Assembly (NCBI GenBank): GCA_037355855.1
Contig: CM074765.1
Location: forward strand, 1,860,001 to 1,924,000
Source of the DNA: Pseudo-nitzschia pungens
Lineage: Eukaryota > Bacillariophyta > Bacillariophyceae > Bacillariales > Bacillariaceae
Reading direction: 5' to 3'
DNA: 64,000 bases
Part shown: positions 50,599 to 61,930 of the stretch, in pieces
Layout of the letters: each line of letters begins with the position of its first letter
How positions within the stretch are numbered: the stretch's first letter is position 1
Made by a program: the position numbers and the translations under genes
The notes under the pieces: model-generated
The model's database searches: none
Seen by the model: the letters and a program-made list of their open reading frames with translations, nothing else
What the model was told of the DNA's origin: nothing

Positions 50599-51268
50599 TC
50601 AAAAGAGACCGAAAAACTTCTTGGTTTGTGATTGTGCTTGCGAGGCCGCAACATTTTCCCCACGACGCTGAACGGTACCTAAATTGTATTCAGGACGGGC
50701 AAACGGGGTAACATTTTGTTTGTATTTCTTGTCAGCGGCAGTCCATTTCTTCTTTTTGCCAACGTCAGCACCGTCCCACGACCCGCCACTGCGTTGCATG
50801 TAAGGAATATCCTCGGTCCTGATCTTGCCAGACTTCAATTTCTCTTTGGCGTTAAACATCGGTAGCAGATGATTGGCCTTTCCCTGTTCTAGATCAGTCT
50901 GAAAGGACTGCAACGATCGAGATTTGAACCCTCGTGTAATTCCATACGCACCAAAATTCTTTTTCGAACGGTTCTTCTGTTCGGAACTCTTCAGTTTCTG
51001 CCATTGGTCGGGCGTCATTCCATCGGGAACGTATCCGACTGAGATGAAAGGTTTCGAAACGAAACAACACAGTCGGTTAACCGCAATCCGCTGGTATGCA
51101 ATCACATCACTCACAGTATTTGTTTTGATTACAGAATATTTTGCACAAATCTGACTTACCGCCCAATTGCATTGTCCTCTTGCGAGCATTGATGTTCGAG
51201 GGGGAAAAAGCAGCGGTTGCTGCTATTGATGTCGATGCCAACAAAGATAAAGTAAGGAGATTTCTCAT
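50599..51268 (-). CDS. Small plastid-targeted protein of unknown function
   Basis: Two exons, 51268-51160 and 51038-50599. The 121-bp intron has a GTAAGT donor and CTCAG acceptor in phase 1; the join reads MQLG-VGYVPDGMTPDQW. The 182-aa product begins with a signal peptide ending ATAA|FSP, the diatom plastid leader motif, and a basic transit region (NARKRTM). The mature part is hydrophilic and basic: FGAYGITRGFKSRSLQSF, LLPMFNAKEKLKSGKIRTED, IPYMQRSGGSWDGADV, KKKKWTAADKKYKQN. No membrane segment or known domain. The start at 51268 is chosen over an upstream ATG at 51340 because it opens the signal peptide. Likely a soluble stromal or thylakoid-lumen protein; function not recognised. Confidence 0.72.
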
Positions 51269-51907
51269 GATGGAATGCACGAAGTTCAACAGAATGACTG
51301 TTGATAGCACCGACTCAGATAGACCACTATCAGATAGCAAGGACTGGGACCTGAAGGCACTGGAAGTGTCAGATGTAATGCGAAGACGGGGGAAAATTAG
51401 TAAAGAATTATCACTGTTCGCATAATGTTTTGTTCATTATTTTGTAAGGTTACTGCTCTCCAGTGTTGTCCATCGTCTCGACAACAACAAGAACCGGTAA
51501 GACTCGTTTTTTTGATGGATGGTATCTTTGATGTCTCATCGAAAAATCCATATGATATTGAAGCAGGTGATTGGCCACTTGCATCTCGTTGTGTCTATGA
51601 CGCACGTAAAAACATCCAATCAAAACCAAAGCAAATTATTTTGAAAATAGAAATGACTCGCTCGACTCGACGTAACATCTGATGACGTACGAAGGACGAT
51701 TTGACTCATGATGAATCATGACGGGACAGGATAAACAAGTTGTGATTGATTCCAAATCTCGGATCCGTCACAGGAGGAAAACGGAAAACTTCGTTTCCAA
51801 TTGTTTTTCTGATCACAAGGCAGAGAGCAGATGAGACAGTGGAACCAAAGGAAACAATTGCCGTAGAACACAGTAAAACCCAAATTCAACCGAACGGAAC
51901 TGCAAAC
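51269..51907. other. Divergent intergenic region
   Basis: No supported gene. It lies between the small plastid protein gene (minus) and the thioesterase (plus). The frame at 51746 opens only with TTG and is the 5' extension of the thioesterase frame. Confidence 0.45.
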
Positions 51908-52834
51908 ATGTGGCAAAGAATTGCATCGGAAAAGATAACAGCGGCAACACCTTGGCTCGGGGTTTTCTGCACAGCAGTGGCGGTGTCGATGAATACGGAC
52001 GCGAAAAACATGACTGCTGATGCCTTTTCAATTTTTCCGTCGTCGTCGTCGTCGTCGTCGTCATCGTCATCGTCGTTTGGTGGAGGCAACAGTAGGAATG
52101 GGCCCGAATTGTTTTACAACAGTGCTATCATGCATCGGTCACTTTGTGATTCTTCTTCGACATCCTTGCTTTCATCGCCACCTTCACAATCACGGCAAAC
52201 GAGTCAGGAGGAGGACTCGAATATCAACGACGATGCTATCTCTTGGAACGCAACAATCATGGCAACAAGTGCTGCCAAAACTTCTGACCAGCGCTACTCG
52301 TACGAAAAGGTTAAAACACCGGAACGAGGAACCATGAAAGAGCACGCAATTTTCGGGACGCTCTGGGGAGATATGATGATCGAGAACTACGAAGTGTTTC
52401 GGCCAATTATGAATGCCGATATATCCGAGGACGGGGATCGGACCTCGACAACCGAACAACAAGCCTTGGTTGTGGTTGCCTTTGTGAAATTTGGCGATCA
52501 TCTGAACGGCCATTCCGGCATTGTTCACGGTGGAATTTTGAGTTTAATGTTTGATGATCTCATGGGATTTGCCTGCGAAGAAGTAATGAAAAAAATTTCA
52601 AGAAAGAGCGACGGCAAGCAGCAAAGACAAATCCCCGTGACGGCGAATCTGAACGTGGATTTCCGAAAGCCCGTTCTGGAAGGCATCAAAGTCCGAATGG
52701 AAGTAAATCTCGAACATCGGGAGGGTAGGAAAATCTATTGGAAGGCTCGTATGTTTGGTGATGCCGACGATGGCCTTGACAAGGACACTCTCTACGCTGA
52801 AGCTACAAGTCTATACATTCTTGTCAACAAATAG
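51908..52834 (+). CDS. Hotdog-fold thioesterase (4HBT/THEM-like)
   Basis: 308 aa from the ATG at 51908; the frame is open back to 51746 but without an ATG. The N-terminal 30 residues (MWQRIASEKITAATPWLGVF) could be a targeting peptide. A Ser run (about residues 43-56, from TCG/TCA repeats) and a Ser-rich linker follow. The hotdog domain occupies about residues 180-308: VVVAFVKFGDHLNGHSGIVH then GGILSLMFDDLMGF, the classic HGG helix of PaaI/THEM thioesterases, with Asp in the helix; TANLNVDFRKPVLEGIKVRM and AEATSLYILV complete the sheet. Predicted to hydrolyse an acyl-CoA; chain length unknown. Confidence 0.85.
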   Translation: MWQRIASEKITAATPWLGVFCTAVAVSMNTDAKNMTADAFSIFPSSSSSSSSSSSSFGGGNSRNGPELFYNSAIMHRSLCDSSSTSLLSSPPSQSRQTSQEEDSNINDDAISWNATIMATSAAKTSDQRYSYEKVKTPERGTMKEHAIFGTLWGDMMIENYEVFRPIMNADISEDGDRTSTTEQQALVVVAFVKFGDHLNGHSGIVHGGILSLMFDDLMGFACEEVMKKISRKSDGKQQRQIPVTANLNVDFRKPVLEGIKVRMEVNLEHREGRKIYWKARMFGDADDGLDKDTLYAEATSLYILVNK

Positions 52835-53259
52835 ATTCTCATCTCCGCAACTCGATTTGAGACATCAGCAACAGCTCAACCACTGTCCATGGTGTTTGCA
52901 TCTATTTTCTCCCTTCACCTTGTCATCGAGACGTCAGTACCTATTTGTGTATGTTGTATCAGTGCTGTAGTCTTTCTTGTTCACATCATGTTTCAATAGT
53001 GTTCGTTTGGTTCATTGATAAACGCCAGATATACAACATCGATCCTATGAGTGGTGTCTCTCTTCCATAGTTTAGTCCCTTTCGTGAGTTCAAACTCGTC
53101 GCAACTCTCATTCTTTCGTCCAATGAACTCATTTGTCGAGTTGTGGTCAACTCAAAAGTCCGCGCGCGTTGAAAGTGCGACTGGATCCATGAAGAGAAAG
53201 ATCATTTTTCACCTAGCCGTAGGAAAATAAACCCCCGATGTTTTTCAATCTCCCCGCAT
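52835..53259. other. Intergenic region between convergent genes
   Basis: No supported gene; shared 3' flank of the thioesterase and the DUF3177-like gene. Confidence 0.5.
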
Positions 53260-54219
53260 CTATTCTGGTTCCTTGGTTCCGGGAGGGTCGAGAAATCCAA
53301 GAGCCTGCCAAACTCCGATGGGTGTTGCGACGTTCATCAGTGGCGGTCGTTCCGCACGGCCACTACGGCCAACCAACGGAAGAAGGACCAATGCATAATA
53401 GGCCAAAACCAAAGTGTAGAGAGCACAGCCACCAAGTGTCAGGGCGCCCAGCGTGGGCGACGACTCGAGACCAATCACAGAAGATGCAAATCGGGGCGGC
53501 TCGAGCCAGGGAGCACAAAATGGATTTTCCGAAAGCGACTCCAGTCCACCACAGGGGGTCTGGAAGGGTATCTGAATCACAACCCCAACGGCTGCAGCGA
53601 GACTGGCTATGTACCGCCAAACTGTGAATATGCGAGCCACATTGATATCCTCTTCGTTTTTGTCGTCGTCAGATGACTCCCTGCGGATGGAAGCATTCCC
53701 ATCTACCGCCGACAGCTCTTCGTTGAGATCCTTCCACCACCATAGACTGACAAATATCATGGCCTGGGCAAACAGACCCGCAAACACACCAAGATTGGAT
53801 TCCTGTATGTTGAGGGCTACCGTAAGCAACAACAACGATGATGCTTGCCAGTAGCTGGTCATGTACCGCAGGACGGTCTCGGCGATAGGAGATCGATTGT
53901 TTTTGTTTTCGGCAGGAGCTCGTGCCAAAACGGCCCACGAAAGCAGGAACAAGGGAACAATGACGAAAAAAGCTACGGCTACCCTAAAGTCTGCCCATAC
54001 CAAAGCCCGGATCCATTGTTCACTCGCGTCGTTGAGTGGTGCCAGCACGGTTTCCGGGCTCAGAAATACCGAAAGGGCAGAGGGCTTATCCTCGTACTGG
54101 GCGGCCTCCGCTGCGCTAAGGAGCAATGTTGGTGCATCTTTCAGTAAGTGGTCAAACAAGTTTGGAACACTTGACAACAGTGATGGCGAAGATTGTAGCA
54201 GCGACAGCGATGCTCGCAT
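53260..54219 (-). CDS. DUF3177-like plastid membrane protein
   Basis: 319 aa, single exon. After a hydrophobic/Ser-rich leader, the core resembles the cyanobacterial and plastid DUF3177 family: RALVWADFRVAVAFFVIVPL, LRYMTSYWQASSLLLLTVAL, IFVSLWWWKDLNEE, an RYIASLAAAVGVVIQIPF segment, FCAPWLEPPRF and ALYTLVLAYYALVLLPLVGR then SGRAERP. At least five membrane segments. A charged insert (RRESSDDDKNEED) separates the two halves. Function of the family is unknown. The leader lacks an obvious signal peptide with Phe at +1, so the plastid location rests on the family only. Confidence 0.6.
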   Translation of the reverse strand: MRASLSLLQSSPSLLSSVPNLFDHLLKDAPTLLLSAAEAAQYEDKPSALSVFLSPETVLAPLNDASEQWIRALVWADFRVAVAFFVIVPLFLLSWAVLARAPAENKNNRSPIAETVLRYMTSYWQASSLLLLTVALNIQESNLGVFAGLFAQAMIFVSLWWWKDLNEELSAVDGNASIRRESSDDDKNEEDINVARIFTVWRYIASLAAAVGVVIQIPFQTPCGGLESLSENPFCAPWLEPPRFASSVIGLESSPTLGALTLGGCALYTLVLAYYALVLLPLVGRSGRAERPPLMNVATPIGVWQALGFLDPPGTKEPE

Positions 54220-54665
54220 GTTGGAAAGACGTACCGTAGTAGATGTATCTTCGAAATAAGATTGGCACTACGGTAGCATCAGAAATCAGAAAGTCGTTGA
54301 CATCCCACGAACTCCGTCCACAAAGCAAAACGAGGTGAATAATACTACGAGTAAGGTTAACCTTACTCGTACTGATAGTGAGAGCGCCACGAATAAATCG
54401 AACATTGAGTCACGAATACATCAGTCCCTGGTACGTCATCAACAAAAAATGCTGCCGAGCTTGAAACTCGTTTTTTCGCGGAGATTTCATGTCGCAAGAG
54501 TTTCTCTCGCTTTTCTCTCTCGAGAATTTGTTTGTGCGGTTCTTTGCTGTGAGCAGTTTCCTTCAGCCATAATCCAAATATGGATGGTAAGGTTACTTAC
54601 TGATACGCTTACCGCCTCCGCTTACAATTGGCATCCCTTTCTTCATCGGTGGTCCCTAGTTTTCT
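54220..54665. promoter_or_regulatory. Divergent promoter region with a 24-bp perfect palindrome
   Basis: It lies between the DUF3177-like gene (minus) and the DUF1826-like gene (plus). At 54347-54370 ACGAGTAAGGTT is followed directly by its exact reverse complement. GGTAAGGTTACTTAC lies at about 54588. This is the cleanest instance of the GTAAGGTTAACCTTAC-type core. A regulatory role is inferred from position only. Confidence 0.55.
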
Positions 54666-55754
54666 ATGTTTTCGACGCTCTTTCCCCTACGCCGTGGGGC
54701 ATTTCAACTTCTCTTGATTTGCATTTACCTGCTTCATTTCACAACGGGATTTGGAGTACTTTTTTCGTCGACCTTGCCGCAGATACCTGGAAAATTCCAG
54801 GAGCCTGAGCAGGCATGCAACGAAGTTGGACTCGAGCAACAGAGAAAAGATCGAGCTGCAGCGTCTGACCATTCTCACCGCGAAGTTAGCGAACATTGGG
54901 CGGGTGGGAAGAGTGCCCTTCGTGATCCCAAATGCTGCGTTGTTTCCATTTTCCCTCCTGGTAGCAGTAATGATTCCTCGGAGAACGGCCTTAGAGCTTT
55001 GCAGCATACATTGGCCGACCACGGTCCTACTGATATCGATATTCGAGCTCGGATAAACACCACCACTATTGATTCGGCTTACCAAGACTGCTCAAAAGTA
55101 TGGGATTCAATTTTCGTGTCCGACGACAAAGATTTCGGTGAGGACAGAAGCACCTGCAAACTCTCATCTGCCGCCATCGATTCCCTAACGGAACTTGCTT
55201 GCGGAGTTTCGTCCTTTGAGGAAACCATCGAAAAAACTTCAGATTCTTCTCTGAGGAGACGCGAAACAGCGGTATACATGAGGATTGTTTGTGCCTCGAG
55301 TTATCGGGCCCACGATCCTGTCTTCCACACAGACAAGGCACCCCTAAGGGGATACGTCACACTGAGAGGCGTCGGTACCGAGTTTGTCACACATCCCTGC
55401 ACACCTCTCGAATACGTGGGACTTCGAACATTAGGAAAGAGTCCATCGAAGGAGGGCTCGTTGCGATGCGCCGAAGAATTGGAATTTATCATCATGAAGG
55501 GGGACTATTACTACGAACACTTTCAGGAGACAGCGAAAACGCCACCCGGTGGAGGGTGGTGGCAGCGCGAATTTGCCTGTGTTCATCGGTCTCCACCCGG
55601 AGGAGGGAGCAGCGGCGAACAGCAAGGGCGCCGCCGGGTGATAGTATCCTTCGACCTGGCCGATGGCGACGACGATCGAGAATGGCACGATGTCGGTCAG
55701 AAACGGCAATGGAGAAGCGGAATGACCCAGCGAAAATCTCATCTCGTTGCATAG
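54666..55754 (+). CDS. DUF1826-like protein with N-terminal signal
   Basis: 362 aa, ATG at 54666 at the head of a signal-like hydrophobic leader (FQLLLICIYLLHFTTGFGVL). The C-terminal half resembles the bacterial DUF1826 family: YRAHDPVFHTDKAPLRGYVT then LRGVGTEFV (family CR.FH.D.V.LRL..TY.GPGTEW), a Lys-Gly-Asp segment (FIIMKGDYYYEH) and ACVHRSPPGG with RRRVIVSFDL. The His-x-Asp near residue 219 and the His of HRSPP near 305 are spaced like a metal-binding facial triad, but this is inference. The link between leader and domain is Ser/Asp-rich. Function unknown. The bacterial members are soluble, so the leader points to organelle or secretory routing here. Confidence 0.62.
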   Translation: MFSTLFPLRRGAFQLLLICIYLLHFTTGFGVLFSSTLPQIPGKFQEPEQACNEVGLEQQRKDRAAASDHSHREVSEHWAGGKSALRDPKCCVVSIFPPGSSNDSSENGLRALQHTLADHGPTDIDIRARINTTTIDSAYQDCSKVWDSIFVSDDKDFGEDRSTCKLSSAAIDSLTELACGVSSFEETIEKTSDSSLRRRETAVYMRIVCASSYRAHDPVFHTDKAPLRGYVTLRGVGTEFVTHPCTPLEYVGLRTLGKSPSKEGSLRCAEELEFIIMKGDYYYEHFQETAKTPPGGGWWQREFACVHRSPPGGGSSGEQQGRRRVIVSFDLADGDDDREWHDVGQKRQWRSGMTQRKSHLVA

Positions 55755-56512
55755 CGTAGTTCATTTACAGTTATCTCGAGTTTGAATCAAAGCAATAGAC
55801 TCAAACCTCCACCTTCGGAGTTGCTGTACATTCTCAAAATTGCCGCATTTCAACCTGTCTACAATTATCAGTTATCACTCACGAGAGATTTGGAAAGTAA
55901 TTCACTTCAATATTTGGAGTTGCGGCTCACACTGTATGTGGTCAAAAATCTCTTCTTGACTCTCATTAGTTGGAAGAGGACAATGCCCCGCTAAAAACGT
56001 AGAAGTTACTACGCGTAGTAGCAAATTACTCTTGAAGAGAGCTTCTTGTTGTTGCGAAGACAACCCATCATTGGTTTTAAAACAGACTGGAATATGGTGA
56101 CATGCGCTTCTCACTCGAGCCCATTGCACGAGCAAGTTTTTTTATAGAATCACAGCTTCCGGGCTTTGTGGACACAATATTGAACACTGTTGGACAACTA
56201 CCTGAGTCGATAACGGATAGGAACTTCGTTGCTTTGGTTGACCAGTTCTTTTCAATTTTAAACTCAGGGCGGCGAGTTGTTCCATTCTTGTATCAATGCC
56301 CAAACGACTGGATTTGACAAAGGTAATGTTCACAACTAATCTAGCGTATCGATACCACTATTTTGAAACAAGTTTTAAAAATTTTAAAAAATCACTTGCA
56401 AATTGAAATGATATCATGGATATGCCTGTTGCTTTACAAATTGATGAATCGTTAATTTGGTGGGAGAAAACGTTCACTCACTTTCATTGTTTGGTTGGTT
56501 GTTTCTACCTCA
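55755..56512. other. Intergenic region between convergent genes
   Basis: No supported gene; 3' flanks of the DUF1826-like gene and the transhydrogenase. Confidence 0.5.
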
Positions 56513-59500
56513 TTACTTTCCGTAGATTGCCTTGACTCCGCTGGCCAATTGCTCCACCGTGTCCTTGGCATCTCCTAGAAGCATGTCGGTGTTGTCCTTG
56601 ATGAATACAGGATTGTCGACTCCCGCGTATCCAGCAGCTAGCGAGCGCTTCATGACGATAACTTGCTTCGAATTCCAGACCCGTAGAACGGGCATTCCGG
56701 CAATCTGTGAGTTGGGATCGTCCTCGGCCGCTGAGTTGACCGTGTCATTGGCTCCGATCACCAGTGCGACATCGGCATCGCTAAAATCATCGTTGATTTC
56801 TTCCAATTCTTCTACAATATCGTAAGGGACTCCAGCCTCGGCCAGGAGCACGTTGAGCTGACCAGGCATGCGTCCGGCGACGGGGTGGATGGCAAAACGA
56901 ACCTTCTTTCCATTCTTGATAAGAGTATCGGCGAGTTCCTGAAGTGGATACTGGGCCTTGGCAACTGCCAAACCGTACCCGGGAACAATGATGATGTTTT
57001 CGGAGTCGGCGAGGAGTTGAACCGTGTCATCAACGTTGGTCATTGTGGTTTCTCCCTCGAACTGAACAGCTTCCCCGGTACCGGTGGCCTTAGTTCCGTA
57101 TCCTCCAAGAATGACGCTGGAAATGTCACGGTTCATGGCATCACACATGATCTTAGTGAGGGCGGCTCCGGAACATCCAATTAGAGCACCAACCGTCGTC
57201 AAGATGGGCATGTCAAGCATAAATCCCTCGGCACAGAGGGCCCATCCTGAATACGAGTTGAGAACTGTAATGACTACAGGCATGTCGGCTCCACCAATGG
57301 AAGCAGTCATGTGCAATCCGAGGACGCCGCTCGTTCCAAGGGCACTGGTCAGGGCCGCGACACCTACACCAGGAGCAGAAGCCCCGGCGAACACGGCTCC
57401 GGCTCCAACGGTTGCGGCTCCGAGGCCCATGTTGATCGTGTCCCGCTTTTCAAGCTTGAGGGGGGCCGAATCAAGGCGACCATCGAGTTTGCCAAACGCC
57501 ACCAAGGATCCGGTGGTAGTGACAGATCCAATAACAGTGGCCAGATAAATGCTAGACATATGGATTCCGTCGAGGCTGCTGATATCCGAGTTAATGTAAT
57601 CTCCAATGGCGGCGGCCGATGCTGCAACACCGACCAAGGAGTGGAAGGCCGCAACAGTCTGTGGCAGGGAGGTGAGCTCGACTCGTTGCGCAATAGCCTG
57701 ACCGGCAACGCCTCCGATTCCCATCAATCCCACGAGGGAAGCGGTCATGGCAGGTGAGGGATGAAGGTGTCCAAAGGTCGAGGCAATACCCAGAGCGACT
57801 CCAGCTTGTCCGGACACAGCACCGAGACGGGCCGTTGATTGGGAGGCCAGACCACCAATACCTCCGATACACAACAAGGAAGCTAGGGTGGAAGCGGCGG
57901 TATCAATTTCGGGGAACTTGCCGGACATGGTGCCGACTCCGTACAGACCAACGACTCCCGCTGTTGGGTACATGTAGTAGTTGTAGTATTCTGGTGGATC
58001 ATCCGGTCGCTTGAACATGTCGAGCATCTTGGAGGTAATAATGAATCCACCAACGATGTTCACGGTACTGAGCGTCGTCGCGGCTGCTCCGAGAACGGTA
58101 GCAGTGGGACTGGTGCTATGGGCAATTAGGTGCATTCCACCCAACGCCGTCGTTCCGGAAATAGCATTTGTGACGGCCATCAGGGGAGAATGGAGTGCAT
58201 GAGCGACTCCCATGACGACCTGGGCTCCAATCACGTTCGAGAGCCAAAATGTGGTGAACATGTTGGAGAATGCCGCGTTTGGAGCGACAGCACCCAGTGC
58301 CAAGATACTGGTGGAAACATAGGCGGCATTCTTGGCGCCATCCATGTAAATTTTCTTGTAGTCTACTTCTGGGACAACTACAGTTTCTTCGACCTTTTTC
58401 TCTACTACCGGTGGGGGAGCTGGAGCGGGTGGTGGGAACATGAGTTTGCCCTCTTCAACTACTAGCATGCCACGAATGGCCTCGTCCTCATGGTCGATGT
58501 AAAAGCGTTCGGGGACCTTGGTGGTCTGTGGACCCGCGCTAAGCAGCAGCTTTGAAATGTTGTTGGCATAAAGGGTCGAAGAGGTGGTGGGGAGCCGAGA
58601 GGGCAAGTCCGTGTAACCGATGCAGGTCACTCCATTGTCGGTCACAATACTTTCATCCTTGACGGTGGTTTCGATGTTTCCACCGGCTTCAGCGGCCAGA
58701 TCGACCGTCACGGATCCCGACTTCATCTTGGCGACCATTTCCTTAGTGACCATGACGGGAGCCTGTCGGCCTGGAATGAGAGCCGTTGTAACGATGATGT
58801 CGACCTCCTCGCACTGCTTGGTGAGCATTTCCCGGGCAGCGGCGTGCCATTCGGGCGACATTTCCTTGGCATAACCTCCGGCCCCGGATCCATCCTCCTC
58901 GAAATCAACTTCAAGGAACTGTCCCCCCATTGCTTCGACCTGCTCCTTGGTGACTGGTCGGACGTCAAAAGCACGCACAATGGCTCCCATGTTTTTAGCG
59001 GTCTGAACAGCTGCCAATCCGGCTACACCTGTTCCCAAGACCAATACCTTGGCTGGTGGGACCTTTCCGGCAGCCGTCATTTGTCCGGCAAAGAATCGGC
59101 CAAAGGCATTAGATGCCTCGAGAACTGCACGGTACCCGGAAATGTTGGCTTGACTCTATTGGAAGCATTGTTTTGGTTTTCAGTGGCGTTGAACACAAAA
59201 AGTTATTGTGAATCATGGCATTCGTGAGTTAGAATTGGAGAGGAATTCTTGTGGGTTTGCAATTGTTTCTTTTTTAGGGAAGAATCGACTCGTTCTCAAC
59301 CAAGCAAACAACACAGTAGTTGCTATATCAACGATGTCCTGCAAACTACAAGACATTTAACTCACCGATAGAGCATCATAGGTTTGTCCTCTCGAAAGGG
59401 TTCGCGGGATCATATCCATGGCAAAGGCCGTCGTTCCCTTGTCCTGCAGCTGCTGCAAGAGTTCTTCGTTCTGGCGGGGGTACAAAAAGGAGAAAAGCGT

Positions 59501-59908
59501 CTTGGACGAGTCCAGCAACTCCACCTGTTCTGTAGTTGGCGGTCTGAGCTTCAGGACAATGTCCGATTGCTTCCAGACGTCGTCCGGCGCCTGGACAATG
59601 GTGGCACCGGCCGCCTCGTAGTCGGCATTGGAGAAATAGGCCGTTTCTCCAGCTCCGTCTTCTACCAGGACCGAAAATCCCGGTTTGACGAGCCGCTGGA
59701 CGGATTCTGGGGTAGCGGCGACACGTTTTTCCAGAGGGAAGCGTTCCTTGGGGATTCCGACCGTCAGATTTGAGTAGGGGATTCCCTTCTCGGCCTCGGT
59801 CAATTGGGTCGTCGACGAGAAGCCGACGCGCATCGGACATGATCCGTTTCGAAGGTGGCGGGCCAACGGCGATGGTCGCCGCATGCTGTCGCCCAAAAAG
59901 CGTATCAT
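56513..59908 (-). CDS. NNT: Proton-translocating NAD(P) transhydrogenase, fused alpha-beta
   Basis: Two exons, 59908-59366 and 59155-56513. The 210-bp intron has a GTGAGT donor and ATAG acceptor, and the join reads [20 protein letters not shown]. The product is 1061 aa, the length of animal NNT. It transfers hydride between NADH and NADP+ coupled to proton flow across the membrane. An Arg-rich presequence ([20 protein letters not shown]) suggests mitochondria. Domain I (about 45-420) shows [33 protein letters not shown] and [16 protein letters not shown]. The membrane domain II spans about 440-860. Domain III (about 895-1061) has [40 protein letters not shown] and [20 protein letters not shown]. 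The order is alpha then beta as in animals, not beta then alpha as in apicomplexans. No key motif is missing. Confidence 0.96.
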
Positions 59909-61408
59909 GGTTGGTTTCTCGCTGTGTTCTTTATTCCTCTCCTTTGCTAGGTTTGAGTGTAGGCAATGCTATGCAATGCAATGAGGGAAAAAATTCTGTT
60001 GGATCTTTTCGTCAATTGGATCACGAACTACCGTATAACACTCGCCGATTGTAAATACGTACGACTGGCAACGACAACTTTGTTGTTGCTGTTGCGGTAT
60101 TGGTTTGGTGCGATGGGATGGGATGCAATGAGATCTTCGCTACCGGTTCCAGATAGTCTAAGTATTTTGTTGTGCCAGATCTGTTATCCGCTTCGCCTCG
60201 ATAACTGCCAATCTAAAATGGAGAAGACGATGAGCAGTTCCGAGGCAAAAAATGCGAGAAAGCAAAGATCCAAATTATCCAAAATTACGTGCGCACTCGC
60301 AAACACACGCGACGACGACCCGGACAAACAGAAGAAACAAACATCATCATCCTCCGGCACAAACATCTCGAAACCGCCAGGAAGAACAACCATCTTCACT
60401 TTTTACCGGTTTGACCAATAAGAAACGACCTCTGGAGAATGAACGAATCAAAAAGATACGATTAAACCGGATGGGGTGCGTGAGAAATTATGTATTCTTA
60501 TTCTAAGGAATGTTGCCATGCGTGAATGAACAACATTTGAATTTTGGGTCATGCAAGACTCGAACCAAGATTCCAAGAAAAGTTTTTTTTGATTACCGTT
60601 GATTGGGCAACCAAGTCGGAACATCTTTACATAATCAAGAACCATCAGAATCCTTTTGCAGACATGGTCCATCCCTTCTGATATTTGTCTTTTTCCAACA
60701 TTGTGGCATTACAACCAACGTTGATCAATCCATCTAATAACCTGAACGAACCATCCACCCATGGAACAAACAACAGACAGGAGAATGTGCAAGAAACCAA
60801 ATAAATAAATGGTAATTCACCCATCCAAGAAATGAAGGAAAGAACACAAACTAACAAAGAGCAGAAGGAACAAACAAACCAAAGAAAGAAACTTATTCCA
60901 CCCACAAATTTTGATCCGCCCACAAATGAATGAACAAATGAATGATAAAACAGTCAAACAATTTACCAACGGCGATCTTCAGCCATCATCTTTCCATCAA
61001 ACAAACAAACAAATATATAAACAAACAAATATCCATCTAATGCACCAACAAACCAGCAAACCAACAGACAAAAGAAACATCTATTTGAGCATCCACCCTT
61101 ACTAACCATATTCCAATCACAATTGGATTTGTGACTGTGTTCCGGTCCACAGCAATACAACTGAAATACTCCTCCACATAGCTACTCCGTTTGATGTGTG
61201 CTACTCTGAACAGTTCTACAGTGTTACAGTACTCTTAGGATATGAGACAGCGAGCCTCTGTTTAGATTTGATAGAGCTCACTCTTTTCTTCTCTGTAAAA
61301 TAACAACACCATCATGTCCTCCAATTGACTGATTCCTTTGTACCTCTTGGGGAGTATCCTGTAGTATCTGAGTGGATGCAATAACACTTGAGAGTATCTT
61401 CTGTAGAG
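59909..61408. other. Intergenic, AT-rich with AACAAACAAA low complexity
   Basis: No supported gene in 1.5 kb. Bases 60730-61100 are rich in AACAAAC and CCATCCA words. Close upstream of the transhydrogenase there are only weak ACCGTA and TACGTACG words (60030-60065). Confidence 0.5.
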
Positions 61409-61930
61409 TCACCATTTACCAGCACTATATGCGCCACTGTTGTTATTGCTGTTGCTCTGTTTGCACAGAAGGATGGAAAGATAGTCACCAAGCTCTTCAT
61501 CCAACATAACAAGTGGACTGTCCAGGTTCAATCCCAAAAGAAGGAGGTGACAATGCTCACGACAGTCTATGTCCAATTCTGATGGGTCTTCGTCCAATAG
61601 AAGGACAGGATGGTCTAGGTTCAATTCTGACAGGTCTTCATCCAACAGAAGGAGGGGGCAAGACTCAGGACAGACTAGGTTCAATTTGGAGGGGTCTTCA
61701 TCCAACAGGAGGCAACCACATTCACAACATTCTAGGTCTGGTTCTGATGGGTCTTCATCCAACAGAAGGAAGTGATGATTCTCTACGTAAAGAACAAAAA
61801 GCAAAGTAAAAACACAGCATATGATGGAAAAGAAAACACCAGCTGTGATATAGTATGAAAAAGGTGTTTGAAAAAAATGTGAATATATTTCTATTTCTAG
61901 TATAAGAGAAAAAACCAAAAGCCAAAACAA
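61409..61930 (-). CDS. Possible small repeat protein (LLLDEDPSELNL repeats)
   Basis: A 173-aa frame from an ATG at 61930. Two hydrophobic segments (MFWLLVFSLILEI, YYITAGVFFSIICCVFTLLF then VLYV) precede four to five imperfect repeats of about 20 residues with core LLLDEDPSELNLDC and Cys pairs (CCECGC, CPESC). The repeats correspond to a DNA tandem array at about 61560-61775 (CATCCAACAGAAGGAGG). No homologous family is recognised, and the AT-rich setting has no other gene support. It may be a real membrane-anchored repeat protein or an open frame in a minisatellite. Confidence 0.3.
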   Translation of the reverse strand: MFWLLVFSLILEIEIYSHFFQTPFSYYITAGVFFSIICCVFTLLFVLYVENHHFLLLDEDPSEPDLECCECGCLLLDEDPSKLNLVCPESCPLLLLDEDLSELNLDHPVLLLDEDPSELDIDCREHCHLLLLGLNLDSPLVMLDEELGDYLSILLCKQSNSNNNSGAYSAGKW

